Notes: a model not told the origin generated them from the letters alone. A stretch of 64,000 nucleotides of DNA from Ruminococcus sp. (GCA_022768065.1 JALELS010000020.1:1-64000), one strand, 5' to 3'. Counted from the first letter of the stretch, positions 54,672 to 63,413 are shown. Numbers and translations are program-made.

Positions 54672-55388
54672 ATGTTTTGTAAATATTGCGGTGCGGCTTT
54701 GCCGAAAGACGCGGAAATATGCCCGAATTGCAGCAGACCCGTCAGTCAGCCGAGCGTCGCGCAAACCGAAGTTCCGAAGTCGGACGCAAATCACAACGGG
54801 CAAAGCGAGCCTTTGCACTACACAAACGGGGCTTCTCCCGTTAATTTTAAAGAGCAAAACGCTCATTACAGACCCGAGAGCTGTAATGAGACTTTGCCAC
54901 CGCAGCACGGAGCCGACGGATACTACGGTTCTCAGCCGTACAATCCGGTAAATAATCAATATAACGCTCCCGTAGGGAACGAGCCTTACCGCCGAAACGG
55001 GCAGGGGCAGTATAACAGTTACAATCAAAACTATAATCAAAACGGCGGTGCGTTTAATCCTCAGACATACCGCAATCCCAACGAAAAGGCAAGCGTGGGG
55101 CTGTGCATTGTCTCCGTACTTTTCCCGATTGTCGGTCTTATACTCTTTTTGATTCAGAGAGATGATACTCCGCGCGCCGCAAAATCATACATCATCTGTG
55201 CCGGCGTAAGCTTTGCCGTTCAGATATTTTTTACGATAATTTTTACGCTCATTCTCTGGTTTGCAACCTGGGCTGCCGTTCCGTACTCGGATAATTTCGG
55301 AGATTACGGCTACGATTACAGCTTTGAAGAGACGTCAAAACTGCTTTCCGCTGCGGCTTCTGCATTAATAAAGCTCTTCATAAAATAA
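54672..55388 (+). CDS. Zinc-ribbon membrane protein
   Basis: 238 residues from the ATG at 54672. The first 20 residues form a zinc ribbon (CKYCG...CPNC). Residues about 25-135 are low-complexity, rich in Asn, Gln, Tyr and Pro. A membrane domain follows with two segments (about 145-165 and 175-205), in the layout of DUF4190-like proteins. Function unknown. AGGGTGA precedes the start. Confidence 0.8.
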   Translation: MFCKYCGAALPKDAEICPNCSRPVSQPSVAQTEVPKSDANHNGQSEPLHYTNGASPVNFKEQNAHYRPESCNETLPPQHGADGYYGSQPYNPVNNQYNAPVGNEPYRRNGQGQYNSYNQNYNQNGGAFNPQTYRNPNEKASVGLCIVSVLFPIVGLILFLIQRDDTPRAAKSYIICAGVSFAVQIFFTIIFTLILWFATWAAVPYSDNFGDYGYDYSFEETSKLLSAAASALIKLFIK

Positions 55389-55430
55389 AGCGCCTATAAA
55401 ATTATGCAAAAAGCTTAAAACGTATAAAAC

Positions 55431-55473
55431 AAAAACGGCACCGTGAAACATTAAGTTTCACGGTGCCGTTTTT
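55431..55473. terminator. Bidirectional terminator
   Basis: Perfect 19-base arms starting AAAAACGGCACCGTGAAAC with a five-base loop, between converging genes (zinc-ribbon protein and hpf). Confidence 0.95.
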
Positions 55474-55514
55474 ATACCTTTAAAAATTTGCCGAAAATAA
55501 TTATTCGCCAAAAG

Positions 55515-56042
55515 TTATTCTTCTTCGGGCTCAAGTATGCCGTAACCGCCGTCCGCGCGCTTATAAACCACGTTTACGCTGTCGGTATCGGCATTGCGGA
55601 ACATATAGAATTCGTGGCCGAGCATATTCATCTGAAGTATGGCTTCCTCAGGCGACTGCGGCTTTAAAATCACAGCCTTGGTTCTGACTATATCGTACTC
55701 CTCTTCCGCGGCGTCGTCCGCCGAATTAAACGCCTCGTCAAAGGAAACATCGCGTATACGCTTGGCAAGCTTCGTTTTATTTTTCCTTATCTGACGAATC
55801 AGCGAATCCACGCACTTATCAAGCGCGTCTTCAAGATCCTGCGAACGTTCCTGACTTCTGAATATAAAACCGCCCTTAGAAAGCGTTATCTCAACAATTT
55901 TAATGTTCTTTTCAACCGTAGCGGTAACTTTGGCATTAGCGTCGGGGCCGAAGAATTTTTCGACCTTTTTAAGTTTTAATTCCGCCCTTTCTTTGAAAGA
56001 CTCTCTCGGTGTGCATTTTCTGCCGATAATGGTAATGTTCAT
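55515..56042 (-). CDS. hpf: Ribosome hibernation promoting factor, long form
   Basis: 175 residues. The N-terminal RaiA/HPF domain (about 1-100) has basic ribosome-binding residues (KVEKFFGPDA, RSQERSQDLEDALD), and the C-terminal ~55-residue dimerisation domain has KPQSPEEAILQMNMLGHEFYMFRN. The long form dimerises 70S ribosomes into 100S in stationary phase. It is monocistronic with its own promoter (see 56123). Confidence 0.96.
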   Translation of the reverse strand: MNITIIGRKCTPRESFKERAELKLKKVEKFFGPDANAKVTATVEKNIKIVEITLSKGGFIFRSQERSQDLEDALDKCVDSLIRQIRKNKTKLAKRIRDVSFDEAFNSADDAAEEEYDIVRTKAVILKPQSPEEAILQMNMLGHEFYMFRNADTDSVNVVYKRADGGYGILEPEEE

Positions 56043-56095
56043 TAAGACATCCCCTTATTTATATATTCAAAGGCCGAAGCCCTTGTTGCGACAAT

Positions 56096-56128
56096 ACACT
56101 AAATCTTCTTTAGTGTGATTTTATTATA
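56096..56128 (-). promoter_or_regulatory. hpf promoter (extended -10) and adjacent inverted repeat
   Basis: On the minus strand TGCTATAAT (-10 at 56123-56128) is followed by a perfect eight-base inverted repeat ACACTAAA-TCTTC-TTTAGTGT (56096-56116) at the expected start of transcription. It may be an operator or a 5' stem-loop of the mRNA. Confidence 0.55.
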
Positions 56129-56197
56129 GCATATATTTACAGTAAAATAAAGACTGTTTTTGAATTTTTTGTTAAAATTAAATAATCAATATTTATA

Positions 56198-56231
56198 AAA
56201 AATGCGGCGCCCGTAAAAAAACGGGTGCCGC
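56198..56231 (-). terminator. Terminator after the fumarase alpha gene
   Basis: Arms GCGGCGCCCGT / ACGGGTGCCGC (one G-T pair) with a loop of A residues; on the minus strand a T-run follows. Confidence 0.88.
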
Positions 56232-56245
56232 TCGTCATATTCAAT

Positions 56246-57088
56246 TCAAATTGTCTTTTCGGCGTGGCGAGTTACGTGGCAGCCGATATTCACCGCCGCC
56301 GGAAGCCCTGCTATGTGCGTCGGCGCAGTCTCAATATTTACGGCAAACGCCGTTGTTTTGCCGCCGAAGCCCTGGGGGCCTATATTCGTCTCGTTTATGC
56401 GGCGCAAAAGCTCCTGCTCCATCTCGCGGTAAATCGGGTTTTCGTTTCTCTCGCTCACGGGGCGGCAAAGCGCCTTTTTGGCAAGATACGCGCAGTATTC
56501 AAAGTCACCGCCGAAGCCTACGCCTATCACCATAGGCGGACACGGATTTCCTCCGGCAAGTTTTACCGTTTCAAGCACAAAGTCCATAAGGTCCTCTTTT
56601 GAGGCGGCAGGCGTAAACATTTTAAGTCTGCTCATATTCTCGCTGCCGAAGCCCTTCGGAGCAACGGTAAGCTTTATTTTGTCTCCCGAAACTATTCTTG
56701 TGTGGATAACGGCAGGCGTGTTGTCGTTTGTATTTTCTCTGCAAAGCGGATCGCGCACTATTGATTTACGCAGAAGCCCGTTTGTGTATCCGCGCGAAAC
56801 ACCCTCATTTATCGCTTTTTCAAAATCGCCGCCGACAATATGCACGTCCTGACCCACATCGCAAAAAATTACCGCCATACCGGTATCCTGACAAATAGGC
56901 AAATCGAGTTCTTTTGCCGCGTCAATATTTTCAAGCAATGTGCCCATTATTTTTTTGGGCAACTCCCCGGTTTCGGCTTTTTCGGCGCAGGATATACATC
57001 CGCACAAATCGTCCGGCAAAATTTTATTTGCCTTTATGCAAAGTTCCTCTACGGCGTCAATTATTTCGCCGACATCTATTTCTCTCAT
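56246..57088 (-). CDS. Class I fumarate hydratase / tartrate dehydratase, alpha subunit
   Basis: 280 residues from the ATG at 57088 (MREIDVGEII), with GGAG six bases upstream. Fe-S cysteines and family motifs are present: PICQDTGMAVIF, GGNPCPPMVIGVGFGG and NIGPQGFGG. The enzyme pair converts fumarate to malate with an oxygen-sensitive 4Fe-4S cluster. The beta subunit (FumB domain), usually next to it, is not in this window: a terminator follows immediately. Confidence 0.92.
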   Translation of the reverse strand: MREIDVGEIIDAVEELCIKANKILPDDLCGCISCAEKAETGELPKKIMGTLLENIDAAKELDLPICQDTGMAVIFCDVGQDVHIVGGDFEKAINEGVSRGYTNGLLRKSIVRDPLCRENTNDNTPAVIHTRIVSGDKIKLTVAPKGFGSENMSRLKMFTPAASKEDLMDFVLETVKLAGGNPCPPMVIGVGFGGDFEYCAYLAKKALCRPVSERNENPIYREMEQELLRRINETNIGPQGFGGKTTAFAVNIETAPTHIAGLPAAVNIGCHVTRHAEKTI

Positions 57089-57136
57089 ATTAAGCTCCAT
57101 AAAAACAGGCAGACAAAAACTTGCCTGCCGTAACAT

Positions 57137-57586
57137 TTATTTTCTTCTTGAGTACGAACCGCGTTTTCCGTCCGTAGCACGTTTAAGGTCGGTCATTTTT
57201 TCGTCGCTGACCTTTTTGAATCTGTCCATCATATCTTCAAAAGACATAGGACCGTCTTTCTTTTCCGACGGCTGACCCTTCCAGACATTGGGGGCGCCGT
57301 TTCTGAAGCCCTTGTTCTGGCGGAAAGGACGTTCGCCCTGCTGCTGCGGCTGCGGCGGTAAAGCCTTTTTGATGGAGAGGCTTATTTTGCCCTCCGGCGT
57401 AATATCAATTACCTTTACCTTGACTGTTTGATTTTCTTTCAGATGCTCGTGAATATCACTTACATAAGACTGTGAAACCTCCGAGATGTGAACCATGCCC
57501 GTAAGATTTCCCGGCAGACTTATAAAAGCTCCGAAATTTGTGAGTCCGGTAACCTTGCCTTCAAGTATTTCCCCTACTTCGACCAT
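57137..57586 (-). CDS. yabR: S1-domain RNA-binding protein, YabR-like
   Basis: 149 residues. One S1 domain (about 1-75) has GKVTGLTNFGAFI and GMVHISEVS, and the remainder is Gln/Pro/Lys-rich and basic. In B. subtilis yabR follows divIC, as here. It binds RNA; its role is unclear. Confidence 0.9.
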   Translation of the reverse strand: MVEVGEILEGKVTGLTNFGAFISLPGNLTGMVHISEVSQSYVSDIHEHLKENQTVKVKVIDITPEGKISLSIKKALPPQPQQQGERPFRQNKGFRNGAPNVWKGQPSEKKDGPMSFEDMMDRFKKVSDEKMTDLKRATDGKRGSYSRRK

Positions 57587-57619
57587 AAAAGAATTTTATC
57601 CTCCCCGTGAGCTAACCTC

Positions 57620-57943
57620 TCAGTTGCCCGGTGTAATATCATAGTATACCTTTTCGTCAGGCATAACGTATCCGAGTTTTTCGCGTGCAACACGTTCGAT
57701 ATATTCTTCCTGACTGCCGCCGTCAGCTACCTTTTGCAAGCGTTCGTTTTCGGCGAGCTGCTGCTCGTACTGGGCAGAAACCTGCTCCGCCGTTTTTTCC
57801 CTCTCCTTAATTTTGAGCTGCGTGTCGATAAGGCTTATTGTAAAATAGCCGACAGCAAGCACCAAAAGCAAGGTAAGTATGAAGCTGTGTTTGGCTTTAC
57901 CTTTTTTCTTTTTTGTTTTTACCGCTCTTTTTTCGGTTGCCAT
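57620..57943 (-). CDS. divIC: Septum formation initiator DivIC/FtsB-like
   Basis: 107 residues: a lysine-rich cytosolic start, one membrane segment (about 20-40), then a coiled coil (about 41-75) and the DivIC tail REKLGYVMPDEKVYYD. It is a bitopic divisome protein. It overlaps the yabQ end by 47 bases. Confidence 0.92.
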   Translation of the reverse strand: MATEKRAVKTKKKKGKAKHSFILTLLLVLAVGYFTISLIDTQLKIKEREKTAEQVSAQYEQQLAENERLQKVADGGSQEEYIERVAREKLGYVMPDEKVYYDITPGN

Positions 57944-58505
57944 TTTGCTTCACTTCCTTCCGCATTTTCGGATAATTGCACTTATTATTGAATTGATTAT
58001 ACAACAAAGAGCCGCATAGTTTCAAGTGAATTTTTGATTTTTTTGCCGCTTTTGTCGCTTTTTTTCGACTTTTTTGTGATATTTTTCCAAAAATGCGTTT
58101 CAGAAGCGCAAAAAGCTTTAAAAAAGGGGCTGTCAAAGCCTTAAAAATTTTAATAAAAAATTTTTTAACGGCGAGCGCGACTCGTTCTGAAAAACGCACC
58201 GCAAACACTCCGAACGTAATGTAATATATAAAAAAACCCGTCGCCTCCCCGAAAACCACATACGCCATCACCATACCGTTCGTTATAACGAGTGAAAAAA
58301 TAAATGTCACAAGCCCCGCAAAAGCCGAATACAGTATATCAAATATCAGCACCGTGCGTTTTCCGCCGCCGAAAATAAGGCGTATCGTTCTGACAACGTC
58401 ATACAATACGCCTATGCAGAATCCAAAGCCGAGCGACAGCAAAAAATTTGTCGTCTGCCGCGGCATACCGACTATGTAATCCATCAGCGGAATACCCTGC
58501 TCCAA
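57897..58505 (-). CDS. yabQ: Spore cortex biosynthesis protein YabQ
   Basis: 202 residues with about four hydrophobic segments in the first 120 residues, including FLLSLGFGFCIGVLYDVVR (YabQ hallmark) and FIYYITFGVF, then a basic tail rich in Lys. In B. subtilis it is a membrane protein needed for the spore cortex. It overlaps yabP (22 bases) and divIC. Confidence 0.92.
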   Translation of the reverse strand: MEQGIPLMDYIVGMPRQTTNFLLSLGFGFCIGVLYDVVRTIRLIFGGGKRTVLIFDILYSAFAGLVTFIFSLVITNGMVMAYVVFGEATGFFIYYITFGVFAVRFSERVALAVKKFFIKIFKALTAPFLKLFALLKRIFGKISQKSRKKATKAAKKSKIHLKLCGSLLYNQFNNKCNYPKMRKEVKQNGNRKKSGKNKKEKR

Positions 58506-58786
58506 AAGCCGCCCTCCTGCGCCGGTTTGCTGTCGGAATACGCGAGCGAACTGATATTTCCCTCTATCATAATTTCACCGACCTCAAGGCTCAGGCGGTT
58601 TATATGAAGCCCCTCACCCTTTACCGTAAGCTCGCCCATTTCGGTAAAGACGATTACGGTCTGTTCGTCAAAACTGTCCACATCGGAAATTCCCGAAACC
58701 GTAAGCGTGTGTCTGTCCTCCATAATGACATTATGCGGAGCTTTTATGCTCTCGGCGGCTCCGAGCATAGCTTTACTGCCGTTCAT
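58484..58786 (-). CDS. yabP: Sporulation protein YabP
   Basis: 100 residues from the ATG at 58786 with AGGAGG upstream. Family features are APHNVIMEDRHTLTVSGI, DVDSFDE and LEVGEIMIEGNISSLAYSD. Works with YabQ in spore coat/cortex formation. The usual upstream gene (S4-domain yabO) is absent from here. Confidence 0.93.
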   Translation of the reverse strand: MNGSKAMLGAAESIKAPHNVIMEDRHTLTVSGISDVDSFDEQTVIVFTEMGELTVKGEGLHINRLSLEVGEIMIEGNISSLAYSDSKPAQEGGFWSRVFR

Positions 58787-58888
58787 AAACACGACCTCCT
58801 TTGCTTTGTACAAGTATATGCCGCAGGTCGTTTTTTTATGTGCGGCGGGGCGCCGTTGCCGCCGATACTCCGAATACGATAAAATACC

Positions 58889-58925
58889 ATACAAAAAACA
58901 TCGCCCCGAAAAACGGAGCGATGAA
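58889..58925 (-). terminator. Terminator of the phosphoesterase-GDPD pair
   Basis: On the minus strand CATCGCTCCG-TTTTT-CGGGGCGATG (one mismatch), followed by TTTTTTG. Confidence 0.85.
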
Positions 58926-58928
58926 AAA

Positions 58929-59678
58929 TTACTTGATAAGCGACATTAAAAGGCGCGGATTTCGCGTGGTGATATTATCGGGAGCAAGGCTCAAAATATA
59001 CAGCATAAGCGGCTTTTTATCCACAGTCCAAACCGATACCGAAAGCCCCTGTTCGTGCATAACCTCAACCAAGGTCTTTGACAAATATGTATATTTGCAG
59101 TTTATTCCCACGGCTCCGGCGCGCTTTATTTCGGCTGCCGCACGCTCAATGTATTTTTTGTCGCGAAGCTTTAGAATATTCAGCTTCATATTGAGATAGT
59201 ACGGTATTTCCGGTGCGTATTTTTTGACATTTGCCGCGTTGTCTTTCTCAACTCCCGTGAAGAAGCATCTGCCTATAAGCCCTGCTTTTTTTACAATGCT
59301 TTGTATTTCGCCGAGATTTTCAAATACCTTCAAATCGAGATTTTGCAAAGCCGTGCTTGAATTTGCCGCTATATAATACTGCGCCTCGGCAAAAGACAGT
59401 CCGCCGTCCCCTGCGGATTCGGCGTGCATAAAGACCGGCGTCCCATCGTCCCTGAGAGTCAAATCGTTTTCTATCACGGGAACGCCCAAGGAAATCGCCC
59501 TTTGTATAGATTCGATTGAATTGTCGGGGCTGCCCTCGCAGCCCGTGTGAGCGGTAACGGTAAAGTCCTTCGGCAAAGAAAATTTTTGATTTTTAAGCTT
59601 TTGATATTCCGCCCCCAAGACAGCCGCTCCGAAAGCGGAGAGCGCGGCGGCAAATCCAAAAGAATGCCTTAAATTCAT
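58929..59678 (-). CDS. Degenerate GDPD-like protein
   Basis: 249 residues with one N-terminal hydrophobic segment (about 5-22). The TIM-barrel plan is kept, but active-site positions differ: AHTG in place of AHRG, DNS in place of ENT, IENDLTLRDDG (Glu/Asp kept) and MHAE in place of MHDP. It may have a changed specificity or be inactive. It lies nine bases after the metallophosphoesterase. Confidence 0.8.
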   Translation of the reverse strand: MNLRHSFGFAAALSAFGAAVLGAEYQKLKNQKFSLPKDFTVTAHTGCEGSPDNSIESIQRAISLGVPVIENDLTLRDDGTPVFMHAESAGDGGLSFAEAQYYIAANSSTALQNLDLKVFENLGEIQSIVKKAGLIGRCFFTGVEKDNAANVKKYAPEIPYYLNMKLNILKLRDKKYIERAAAEIKRAGAVGINCKYTYLSKTLVEVMHEQGLSVSVWTVDKKPLMLYILSLAPDNITTRNPRLLMSLIK

Positions 59679-59687
59679 TTAATCACC

Positions 59688-61064
59688 TTATTTTTGCGGA
59701 AGCACCGCATTCCAGTCCTCCGGCGGAGCGTCGTACATAGACGACAGAACCGCATCGAGAATGTTTTTAATTTTATTGTCCTTGTCAAACGGCCCTACAA
59801 GCTTCTTTAGTCTGCCTATAAACAAATCCATTGCACCGTACTCCGGCGTACCGGGATAAAACGGCTCGTCGCCGTGATAAATATTTATCATTATCTGCAA
59901 AACGAGATCCTTGAGTACCGTGCCGCGGACGCGCGGGTCAATCCTATGCGATACGCCGAGATATTTTGCCGCCGCTCCGACCGTGCGGTTATTTAGGAGC
60001 GTACCGATAATTTTTATCGGAATTTTCAGCTTGTAAACGGTCTCGGCGGTCATACTGAAGCCGGGCGCCAAAAACGCAAGATGGTCTATATCATACGCGG
60101 TAGATGAGATAATATCATTAAGGAAAAACGTAAAGTGTTTTTTAAGATACTCATTTACCGAGAGATTGTGTCTGTCGAAGTCAAAATCATCTATCTGCTC
60201 CGTTCTGACGTCAATCTTTTCGCTGTCGATTGTGACCTTTCTTATCGCCGTGGGATAGCCTACAAGCGACGACGTGTTGACATCGTAAAACACATTGCCC
60301 TTTTCGGTGCGTTTCATGGCGATATTTTGCATATGGGTGTGACCCGTAAACACAAGATTTACGCCTGCGTCGGCAAGGCGCGTTGTTATTTCGTCGGAGT
60401 CTGCGAGCATATCCTTTTTTGAAAATACGGGATAAATGGGGGTTGGCGGCAGGCACGGGTGATGCGTCATCATAAATATATAGTCGCCCGCTTTTTTTGC
60501 CTCTTCAATCTGCGAAAACATCCATTCGATTTGGCTTTCCGAATAGCCGTGGCGTTCGGGGGTGCCGTCGTCGTTCATACACAGAAGTCTGTATCCTTTT
60601 TTGAGCTTTACGCAGTAAGAAAATGATTCCTTATGCTCGGAAACGGCTCTGTCCCAACCGAAATCCGCATACAGTTCGCGAAGCTTCGGACGCGGCGTAG
60701 GCGTTGCGGGTAAAAGCTCGTCACCCTCACACCGCAGGGGTTCCATTTCCGAACTTATAAAGTCATGTGTGGCCGTTATAAGATACACCTGTTTCCCGGC
60801 GTCACGGAGCCTTTGCAGCTTGGGCAGCAAATCGAGATGACTTTCCATAGCACCCGTGCTTGTAAGATCACCGGCTATCAAAACTATGTCAATGTCCTTG
60901 TCTGCAATGAGCTTTGAAAATGCAGCATCAATAATCGCCCCTGTCTCGGCAAGGCATTTTTGTTCCTTGTTGTTCCACTTTTCATATGCCTTGCCACTTG
61001 TTCCGAGCGACGGAGCATAGTGATGAAGGTCGGTAATAAGGTAAAACTTCAATGAATCAGCCAT
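59688..61064 (-). CDS. Divergent calcineurin-like metallophosphoesterase (paralogue of 40320)
   Basis: 458 residues from the ATG at 61064 (MADSLKFYLI). The motifs are ITDLHHY, IAGDLT, ITATHDF (normal GNHD), MTHHPCLP and FTGHTHMQ; a Thr stands in place of the Asn ligand. The C-terminal ~170 residues match the same extension in the paralogue at 40320-41657. Probably co-transcribed with the GDPD-like gene. Confidence 0.82.
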   Translation of the reverse strand: MADSLKFYLITDLHHYAPSLGTSGKAYEKWNNKEQKCLAETGAIIDAAFSKLIADKDIDIVLIAGDLTSTGAMESHLDLLPKLQRLRDAGKQVYLITATHDFISSEMEPLRCEGDELLPATPTPRPKLRELYADFGWDRAVSEHKESFSYCVKLKKGYRLLCMNDDGTPERHGYSESQIEWMFSQIEEAKKAGDYIFMMTHHPCLPPTPIYPVFSKKDMLADSDEITTRLADAGVNLVFTGHTHMQNIAMKRTEKGNVFYDVNTSSLVGYPTAIRKVTIDSEKIDVRTEQIDDFDFDRHNLSVNEYLKKHFTFFLNDIISSTAYDIDHLAFLAPGFSMTAETVYKLKIPIKIIGTLLNNRTVGAAAKYLGVSHRIDPRVRGTVLKDLVLQIMINIYHGDEPFYPGTPEYGAMDLFIGRLKKLVGPFDKDNKIKNILDAVLSSMYDAPPEDWNAVLPQK

Positions 61065-61087
61065 AAATATCATCTCCGTTCAAAAAT

Positions 61088-61114
61088 AATACCCCCCGAG
61101 AGAAGCACGGAGGG
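61088..61114 (-). terminator. Terminator after the SCP2-like gene
   Basis: On the minus strand CCCTCCG / CGGGGGG arms are followed by TATTATTTTTG. Confidence 0.7.
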
Positions 61115-61130
61115 CATATAAAGTCTTTTT

Positions 61131-61946
61131 TTATTTTGCGAGAGCAGCAACCTCAAGCATATATGTACCTATCTGGCCGCCGAATTCGGGAGCACCGTCC
61201 ATGATAAGATGACCCGTCTTTACCGCCTCAAGCATATCATCTGTGCCGAGGAGTATTCCGAGCGCACTGTCAAGGTTGTCAAAGCGCAAGGTGAAGAACG
61301 GCATAGCACGCTTATAATCGCCTCTGCCTGCTCTTGACTTACCGGCTTTAATGCGTAGATACGCGGAAACCGACGGATAACCGTCAACCGCCCATGCATA
61401 AACACGGTCGGGGCTCTTGCTGGTCCAGTCGTGAATATCCTCGTGACCCATCTTGTTGAGCTGGCTTATACCGCTTGACAAAAGATAGAAGAAGCACTTA
61501 ACCATAAGCTCTTTTGTTGCCTCGTCCTTCGGAGCCTCGGTTGCGCCGAGAAGCGACGACATTTTAAGTAGCGTCATTAAGAATGCCTTGAACGCACCGA
61601 AGTGTGTTACGACGCCTTTCATCTTAGGCAGAGTCGCAGGTGACATCTTACCCTTAAAGAATGCGTTCATAGCCTCAACGCTCTTAAATTCAAGCTCAAC
61701 GTGAGGATTGGGGTCAACCCTGTTTAAATGGACAAGCCATTCATCGCTGTTTACAACAAAGTGCATACCGACTTTGCCGCCGGGAGCGTCCGGGTCTTTG
61801 GCACTTACCTGGATAATGGCATGAACGTGCGCGAACTGCTTTTTAAGCGAGGGTACATCGTTCGCAATTACCTTAACAAGCGGTAAGGCTGCATTAAAGA
61901 ATATTTTATTTGAATATAATTCTTCTTTTGTATGCAAATTTTTCAC
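61131..61946 (-). CDS. SCP2-like (sterol-carrier fold) protein of unknown role
   Basis: 271 residues from a GTG behind GGAGAG. The middle part looks like an SCP2 fold: HFVVNSDEWLVHLNRV, PHVELEFKSVEAMNAFFKGK and a C-terminal helix. This assignment is from pattern only. No signal peptide and no membrane segment. It may bind a hydrophobic ligand. Confidence 0.55.
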   Translation of the reverse strand: MKNLHTKEELYSNKIFFNAALPLVKVIANDVPSLKKQFAHVHAIIQVSAKDPDAPGGKVGMHFVVNSDEWLVHLNRVDPNPHVELEFKSVEAMNAFFKGKMSPATLPKMKGVVTHFGAFKAFLMTLLKMSSLLGATEAPKDEATKELMVKCFFYLLSSGISQLNKMGHEDIHDWTSKSPDRVYAWAVDGYPSVSAYLRIKAGKSRAGRGDYKRAMPFFTLRFDNLDSALGILLGTDDMLEAVKTGHLIMDGAPEFGGQIGTYMLEVAALAK

Positions 61947-62081
61947 TCTCCTTTTTTGAGGATTTTATTTGCTCGAAAGCGCGAAAAATCACAACGAATT
62001 TTCCGCCGAAGCGGTACGCCGAAACCGAAAAAGCACCGGCATACCGTTAATAATTTAAGCGATGTATTAAACAATCTCCGA

Positions 62082-62400
62082 TCGTTTAACAGACTTTGGA
62101 GAAAACGGATTAAAGCTCCGCTGCCACGTACTGTGGCACGACAGAGATCGGTTAATTCGTTTTATCAAAGAATACCTTGCAAAAATTATTTTGTTTGATA
62201 GGCTTTAGAGAAAACGGATTTAAGTTCCGCCGCCGCGTACTGTGGTACGACAGAGATCAGTTAATTCGTTTTATCAAAGAATACCTTGCAAAATTTATTT
62301 TGTTTGATAGACTTTAGAGAAAACGGATTAAAGTTTGACCGCCGCGTACTGTGGTACGTAAGGGAAAAATTAATTCGTTTTATCAAAGATTATCGGACAA
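62082..62400 (-). repeat. Tandem repeat of three ~109-base units after transketolase
   Basis: Units start at 62091, 62200 and 62309. Each has GAGAAAACGG, a hairpin CGTAC-TGTG-GTACG, and TTAATTCGTTTTATCAAAG; the outer parts AAACGGATTAA and TTAATTCGTTT also pair. It fills most of the 456-base gap 61947-62402, and the third unit stops at the transketolase stop codon. No gene is seen in the gap. Confidence 0.93.
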
Positions 62401-62402
62401 AA

Positions 62403-63413
62403 TCAGACCTCATCGTCCCAGTTGTCGTCTAACTCAAAGTCCTTATGCATAAGCTCACGAACCGCCTCGATTATGCCGTTGGCGTCGATGCCGACCATGG
62501 ACATAATGTCCTCGTGGAGACCGATGGGAGCGAACTTGTCGGGGTGACCGAGCTTCTTGAAGGCGCAGCCCTTACCGGATTCAACAACAACCTCGGCAAC
62601 GGCAGAGCCGAGACCGCCGATTATGTTGTGGTCCTCAACCGTGATTATACGACGAGTATCCTGAACAGCCTTTAAGATAGCCTCTTTATCGATGGGCTTA
62701 ATGGTGTGCATATTGAGCACGCGAACCTTAAGTCCGTCTGCACTCTCAAGGAATTTGGCAGCCTCACGAGCCTGGAATACACAGGAGCCGCAGGCTATTA
62801 CGGTAATGTCGGTGCCGGGATGAACCTCAACAGCCTTACCTACTTCAAAGCCGTAATCCTCATTATCATAAAGAACACGGTCAAAGCCGCGGTTAATTCT
62901 GATGTAATACGGGCCGAAGTTTTCATAAGCGGCGCGAACCGCATTTGCCGTCTCATAACCGTCTGCCGGGCAGATAACGGTGAGATTGGGCATAGCTCTT
63001 GTAACCGCAAGGTCAACAATAGCGTGGTGAGTAGAACCCGCCTGACCGAAAGAGGTGCCGGAATGCGTAGCTATAATTTTAGCGTTGACATTCTGATAGC
63101 AGATATCGGTGTGCAACTGATCTGCCGCACGAAGTGATGCAAATACCGAGAAGGTGGAAGCAAAGGGAACGAGCCCCGCTCTTGCCATACCTGCCGCTAC
63201 GCCGATCATATTCTGCTCTGCGATACCGACATTGAAAACTCTGTCGGGGCACGCATTTGTGAAGTCCTGAAGCTTTGTGGAGGTTGCAAGGTCAGCTGTG
63301 ACCGCAACTATTTCTTTATGCTCCTTGGCAAGGTCCGCCAAGGTTTTTCCGTAAATCTCCGAGGTGGAAAGCTCGGGAGTCTCAATTACGTTATATACAA
63401 ATCCGCCTGCCAT
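62403..63413 (-). CDS. Transketolase, C-terminal (pyrimidine-binding) subunit
   Basis: 336 residues. It has VTADLATSTKLQDF, NVGIAEQNMIGVAAGMA (with the catalytic glutamate), SGTSFGQAGSTHH and the C-terminal domain VEDHNIIGGLGSAVAE. It works with the N-terminal subunit, TAATG-coupled upstream, to exchange two-carbon units in the pentose-phosphate pathway. The split form is common in Clostridia. Confidence 0.95.
   Translation of the reverse strand: MAGGFVYNVIETPELSTSEIYGKTLADLAKEHKEIVAVTADLATSTKLQDFTNACPDRVFNVGIAEQNMIGVAAGMARAGLVPFASTFSVFASLRAADQLHTDICYQNVNAKIIATHSGTSFGQAGSTHHAIVDLAVTRAMPNLTVICPADGYETANAVRAAYENFGPYYIRINRGFDRVLYDNEDYGFEVGKAVEVHPGTDITVIACGSCVFQAREAAKFLESADGLKVRVLNMHTIKPIDKEAILKAVQDTRRIITVEDHNIIGGLGSAVAEVVVESGKGCAFKKLGHPDKFAPIGLHEDIMSMVGIDANGIIEAVRELMHKDFELDDNWDDEV

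Noticed and set aside
62082-62400. CRISPR array
   Set aside because: The units are long near-identical tandem copies without distinct spacers, and no cas genes are present.
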